A stretch of DNA of 43,447 nt from Bacteroidaceae bacterium (GTDB lineage Bacteria > Bacteroidota > Bacteroidia > Bacteroidales > Bacteroidaceae), in assembly GCA_017483665.1 (NCBI GenBank), contig JAFUVM010000098.1, positions 1 through 43,447 on the forward strand. Reading direction: 5' to 3'. This document shows, in pieces, positions 40,569 to 43,447 of this stretch (position 1 is its first letter; the number at the start of each line of letters is the position of its first letter). The notes beneath the pieces were generated by a model, which made no database searches, had not been told where the DNA came from, and worked only from the letters and a program-made list of their open reading frames with translations. The translations under genes and the position numbers were made by a program.

Positions 40569-42335
40569 CTACCCTTGCGTATCAATTGCCATAACAGCTC
40601 TCAGGTTCGTGTCGGTGAACGTCCGCCAAATCGTTAGCTTGATGGGCTTGTACTCTTTGAACAGCTGTTTGACGAATTTTATTTCAAACACCAGACGGAA
40701 GTCATTCTCGTCTGCCGTTTCCATAAATTCATGCTTGGTGCCTACACGAGCCACCTCAATCTGATAAAGGTCGCGGATGCCTTTGCCCTTGGCGTACGGC
40801 ATGAAGTAGTAGAGTTTATTGAGTTTCACCGTTGAAGGGAATTTCTTGCCTGTAAAATAAGCCTTGGCTCTCTGATTGGTATATGGTTCCAAGTATTTGT
40901 CTGGAACAAGGCTTATAAGGACATTCTTCGAATCATCTAAGCCACTATTATTGGTAATTCCCTTGCGGACAAACGGATTTGTAACGATGCTGACATCTTT
41001 GGGGTATAGTTCATGCATATTGAACATGTCCAGCTCAAAGAGTTGCGGAGGCAGCATGTCATGTCCGGCTTTGTTGGCTTCTTCGTAACAGCTCTGTTCT
41101 GGGTGCCGGGAATCAATTTCATTGAATAGCCGTATAAGTGAGCGTCCAATGGCAAAAGCGAGGTTTACAGGCACAGCATTGCCAATCTGCTTGTACTGGT
41201 CTGACATATTTCCGACAAACTCCCAGTAGTCAGGGAAGGTTTGGATGCGTGCATATTCACGTACGGTCAGGGGACGTGTCTCTATGGGGTGACAACGTTC
41301 CGTTTGCTTTTGAGCAGGAGCGCAAGTCAGAGTCAAGGAGGGCTCGTCCATTGATAAGCGGCGAGCCATACCCGTCTTCCCTCCTTCAAGATAGAAGCTG
41401 CCCCCCATATACTCTTTTTGTTCCTTTACGGGAAGATCACGCCAGTCACCGCCTTCCGGCACCATTGCCATTATGCGAGCCTTTTTAACAGGATAGAGCT
41501 GGCCTTCTGACTTCGGCACATCATTCTCGAAGAGTTCACCACTGAAAAAAGCATCGCGCAGAGTCATTACGCGACGATAGGGGTCAGGCCATTTGAAACG
41601 GAATCCCTGCTCCCAAATGTCATTGCGAATAGCTATGAGAATCAGCCGCTCGCGTTTCTGTGGAACCTGATACATGATAGCTTTCAGAACACGCGGCTCT
41701 ACCAGTGTATAGCCAAGTTCTGCAATAGCATTTCGGATGACGTCAAGTGTCTTGCCATCATCGTGAGACAATAAGCCTTTAACATTCTCGCCCATGAACA
41801 CCTTGGGCTGAATCTCGCGTATCGCACGAGCCATCTCGAAGAAGAGTGTACCACGGGTATCGTTCAGTCCGCCCTTTTTCCCGGCATATGAAAATGCCTG
41901 ACAGGGGAATCCGCCCGAAAGAAAGTCAACTTTTCCACGTAGGGGAGTAAAGTCCACTTGATGGATGTCACCTTCCAGAACATTCCATTCGGGATGATTG
42001 AGGCGAAGTGTCTGACAGGCCATTGCATCCATCTCGTTCAGCAGGACATGACGGAATCCTGCCAGGTGCATGCCTAATGCCAAACCTCCTGCACCGGCAA
42101 AAAGTTCTACGGAAGTATAGTCACGAAGTGGCGCAACATGAAACTCTTCGTCCCAGTTGGTACCAAGCATCATGCGAACAGGCTCCACGTTGGTCAACTC
42201 CTCCATGTAGAAGCCGCACTTGCCCTTTTCGTTCCTGTGATATGGGTATAAGCCGCTCTCGCCCCACCTCTGTGCCGTAGCGAGTGAAGTTCCGGTAAGG
42301 TCGGCCAGATTCGTTGCAGATAAAAATGTTGGCAT
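40569..42335 (-). CDS. type II DNA cytosine-5 methyltransferase with N-terminal HTH
   Basis: Modification enzyme of 588 residues that methylates cytosine C5 and protects the host site. C5-MTase motifs in order: I ELFAGAGGLALG (near 76), IV with the catalytic Cys GGFPCQAFS, VI MGENVKGL, VIII QKRERLILIAIR, and X QIGNAVPVNLA (near 390). The first about 45 residues form a MerR-like helix-turn-helix (FLSATNLADLTGTSLATAQRWGESGLYPYH), suggesting self-regulation as in M.EcoRII/M.SsoII-type enzymes. A C-terminal extension of about 180 residues after motif X is unrecognised. It starts 5 bp after the endonuclease stop. Base composition is visibly more AT-rich than neighbouring genes, consistent with transfer. 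Confidence 0.92.
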   Translation of the reverse strand: MPTFLSATNLADLTGTSLATAQRWGESGLYPYHRNEKGKCGFYMEELTNVEPVRMMLGTNWDEEFHVAPLRDYTSVELFAGAGGLALGMHLAGFRHVLLNEMDAMACQTLRLNHPEWNVLEGDIHQVDFTPLRGKVDFLSGGFPCQAFSYAGKKGGLNDTRGTLFFEMARAIREIQPKVFMGENVKGLLSHDDGKTLDVIRNAIAELGYTLVEPRVLKAIMYQVPQKRERLILIAIRNDIWEQGFRFKWPDPYRRVMTLRDAFFSGELFENDVPKSEGQLYPVKKARIMAMVPEGGDWRDLPVKEQKEYMGGSFYLEGGKTGMARRLSMDEPSLTLTCAPAQKQTERCHPIETRPLTVREYARIQTFPDYWEFVGNMSDQYKQIGNAVPVNLAFAIGRSLIRLFNEIDSRHPEQSCYEEANKAGHDMLPPQLFELDMFNMHELYPKDVSIVTNPFVRKGITNNSGLDDSKNVLISLVPDKYLEPYTNQRAKAYFTGKKFPSTVKLNKLYYFMPYAKGKGIRDLYQIEVARVGTKHEFMETADENDFRLVFEIKFVKQLFKEYKPIKLTIWRTFTDTNLRAVMAIDTQG

Positions 42336-42340
42336 TGTTT

Positions 42341-43057
42341 TTAGAGGCCTCCTTTTTCCTCGATTTCCTTGGCAATGCTCTTGACTTTCATCAATATAAG
42401 CTGACTGCCGTCAATACTGTCTTCCTCTACGACGTCACCGAAAGCTTTTGCAAGCCGGTGATAGAATACTTTGTCACCCGTCAGATGCTCCCAAAATTCT
42501 GCTCCGCAAAACACGGGATATGTCGTAGCTATGGTCTTATAATTCGCAGACAACTTATGGGGCGAACCATAGAGAACACCAACTATCAAGTCATCGTCGG
42601 ACACATGGAGCTTATTAGTTCGTGCAATACCCTTAAATTGCCTGAAATGCGAAAGAATAGTGTCAACATCGTCGTGATTGATTGTCTGCGGTCCGGCCTT
42701 GCATTGACAGTACTTCTTTCTCCCGTCAAAAGCATCTTCGAACTCGATGTCAATACCGGGAATGGCAGACCCGCTACTTACAATAGCTTGTATCTCCGAA
42801 ATGAAAGACTGGAGGCTGGTTCCGAATGTGGTATTGATGCTTGTTCCAAGCACTCTTGGATAGACCAAAGCTTTAGCCAAAGACTCGGGCTCTGTATTGC
42901 CGCACAGGAAAGCAGCCAAATAATTTATCAAGAACGGATTAATATTGAAGTCCTTAAGTTCTAACCCGCTTAAATTTTTCAAATGGGCTGGTATGATTAT
43001 TTCCCGGAAAAAATTCTTTCCTCCCTCAATGATTTGACGTTTTTGTTCTTCTGTCAT
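42341..43057 (-). CDS. type II restriction endonuclease (PmeII-like)
   Basis: Protein of 238 residues directly upstream of the methyltransferase. Start MTEEQKRQIIEGGKNFFREII and the segments NINPFLINYLAAFL and ALVYPRVLGTSINTTFG agree with what I recall of the PmeII family of type II endonucleases. The likely catalytic centre is PGIDIEFEDAFDGRKKYCQCKAG, a PD...(E/Q)xK arrangement with Gln-Cys-Lys. The recognition site cannot be read from sequence. The endonuclease is first in the operon and the methyltransferase second; no C-protein gene is present. Confidence 0.8.
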   Translation of the reverse strand: MTEEQKRQIIEGGKNFFREIIIPAHLKNLSGLELKDFNINPFLINYLAAFLCGNTEPESLAKALVYPRVLGTSINTTFGTSLQSFISEIQAIVSSGSAIPGIDIEFEDAFDGRKKYCQCKAGPQTINHDDVDTILSHFRQFKGIARTNKLHVSDDDLIVGVLYGSPHKLSANYKTIATTYPVFCGAEFWEHLTGDKVFYHRLAKAFGDVVEEDSIDGSQLILMKVKSIAKEIEEKGGL

Positions 43058-43123
43058 AGTTTAAGCTATTCTTATTAAATTTAACGTTATTCTTCTACAT
43101 AAGGATAAAACTCCCTTTCTGTG

Positions 43124-43131
43124 CAAAGATA
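43124..43131 (-). promoter_or_regulatory. promoter -7 box of the R-M operon
   Basis: TATCTTTG on the minus strand, 66 bp before the endonuclease ATG. A second box (TAACTTTG) is in the right direct repeat just upstream. Confidence 0.55.
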
Positions 43132-43142
43132 CTTATTTGATA

Positions 43143-43213
43143 TGTTCCCTCCGCCTGCAAAGTTACGAATTTATTGGAACATCGCAAAACAAATACGCCT
43201 GTTTTTAGCTGCA
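43143..43213. repeat. right direct repeat of the R-M cassette
   Basis: 71 bp nearly identical to 40366-40435. The 2.7 kb between the two copies holds only the R-M pair and its control regions. Confidence 0.95.
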
Positions 43214-43260
43214 ACCTTTTCAGAGACCTTGGCGGAGGGAGCGGGGGACGCTTGCGGAGC

Positions 43261-43371
43261 GTAACATGTTACGCGTTACGGCAGAACGCTGATTAAAAGC
43301 ACGTGAAGCGGTTGATTGTCAGATGATTCAAGGGACTGTGCGTGTTCGGTGCGTAACGCGTAACATGTTAC
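43261..43371. repeat. inverted pair of the 20-bp dispersed motif
   Basis: 43261-43280 reads GTAACATGTTACGCGTTACG; 43352-43371 is its exact reverse complement, 71 bp away. The same motif is at 35755-35774. The rest of the gene-free end 43214-43447 shows no reading frame of note. Confidence 0.85.
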
Positions 43372-43405
43372 GCTATGTGCCCCTCCCTTATATACACAGA
43401 TAAGG

Positions 43406-43441
43406 TCTATTATTATATTATATATATAATATAATAATAGA
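43406..43441. repeat. 36-bp perfect AT palindrome
   Basis: Uninterrupted palindrome of TA/TTA steps (TCTATTATTATATTATAT and its complement), with no loop. It could extrude as a cruciform or mark the end of a transcript; the window stops 6 bp later. Confidence 0.85.
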
Positions 43442-43447
43442 ATTTCA

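Overview
The window looks like a chromosomal segment of a Bacteroidales bacterium, most likely Prevotella or a close relative. The support is the set of upstream boxes of the form TAnnTTTG (TACCTTTG, TAACTTTG, TATCTTTG), which is the Bacteroidetes -7 promoter element, the lack of strong Shine-Dalgarno sequences, and typical Bacteroidales families: a DUF4348-like lipoprotein, a DUF2807 lipoprotein, GHL10-type glycosidases, FAS1 lipoproteins, a GH13_8-type branching enzyme, a GxxExxY protein and a VirE-N/DUF3987 protein. Genus assignment is inference.

Positions 1-7.2 kb: a long-chain acyl-CoA ligase and pheS on the minus strand. Divergent from pheS is a tight plus-strand run of lipoprotein, murB, metallo-beta-lactamase-fold hydrolase and a secreted HELGH metalloprotease-like protein. 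Positions 7.2-13.6 kb (minus strand): a GH27 alpha-galactosidase, tRNA-Arg(UCU), a DUF975/DUF2807 pair, and an ABC ATPase/permease/GntR unit. Positions 13.9-17.5 kb (minus): an operon of two CstA-type transporters and a small outer-membrane barrel, with a clear rho-independent terminator and a long repeat-filled leader. Positions 17.8-27.5 kb: two GHL10 glycosidase-like proteins (plus) bracketing a FAS1 lipoprotein (plus) and uvrA (minus); the second is followed by a secreted endonuclease/exonuclease/phosphatase-fold protein.

Positions 27.5-28.6 kb hold the most unusual locus: a 128-residue GxxExxY (PD-(D/E)XK-like) protein gene sandwiched between two arrays of long-hairpin repeats, five units of 93-96 bp on one side and three of about 82 bp on the other. 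Then come aroC, glgB, a 14-repeat MORN protein and dnaX (minus), and a FtsB-like divisome gene with a small membrane protein (plus).

From about 35.75 kb to the end the content is accessory: a VirE-N/DUF3987 protein with a small partner gene behind a giant hairpin leader, a small orphan, a four-helix-bundle (S23-like) protein with a topoisomerase-type zinc ribbon, and a type II restriction-modification pair (REase then C5-MTase carrying its own HTH). The R-M cassette lies between two about 70-bp direct repeats, the mark of an insertion with long target duplication. A 20-bp motif, GTAACATGTTACGCGTTACG, occurs at the left edge of this accessory block and twice, inverted, at the right edge.

A theme of the whole window is short repeat families: two intergenic arrays with an exact 22-bp period, a 55-bp triplicate in the cstA leader, hairpin arrays around GxxExxY, and C/G-rich palindromes that appear to have entered three coding genes in frame (uvrA, dnaX, DUF3987).
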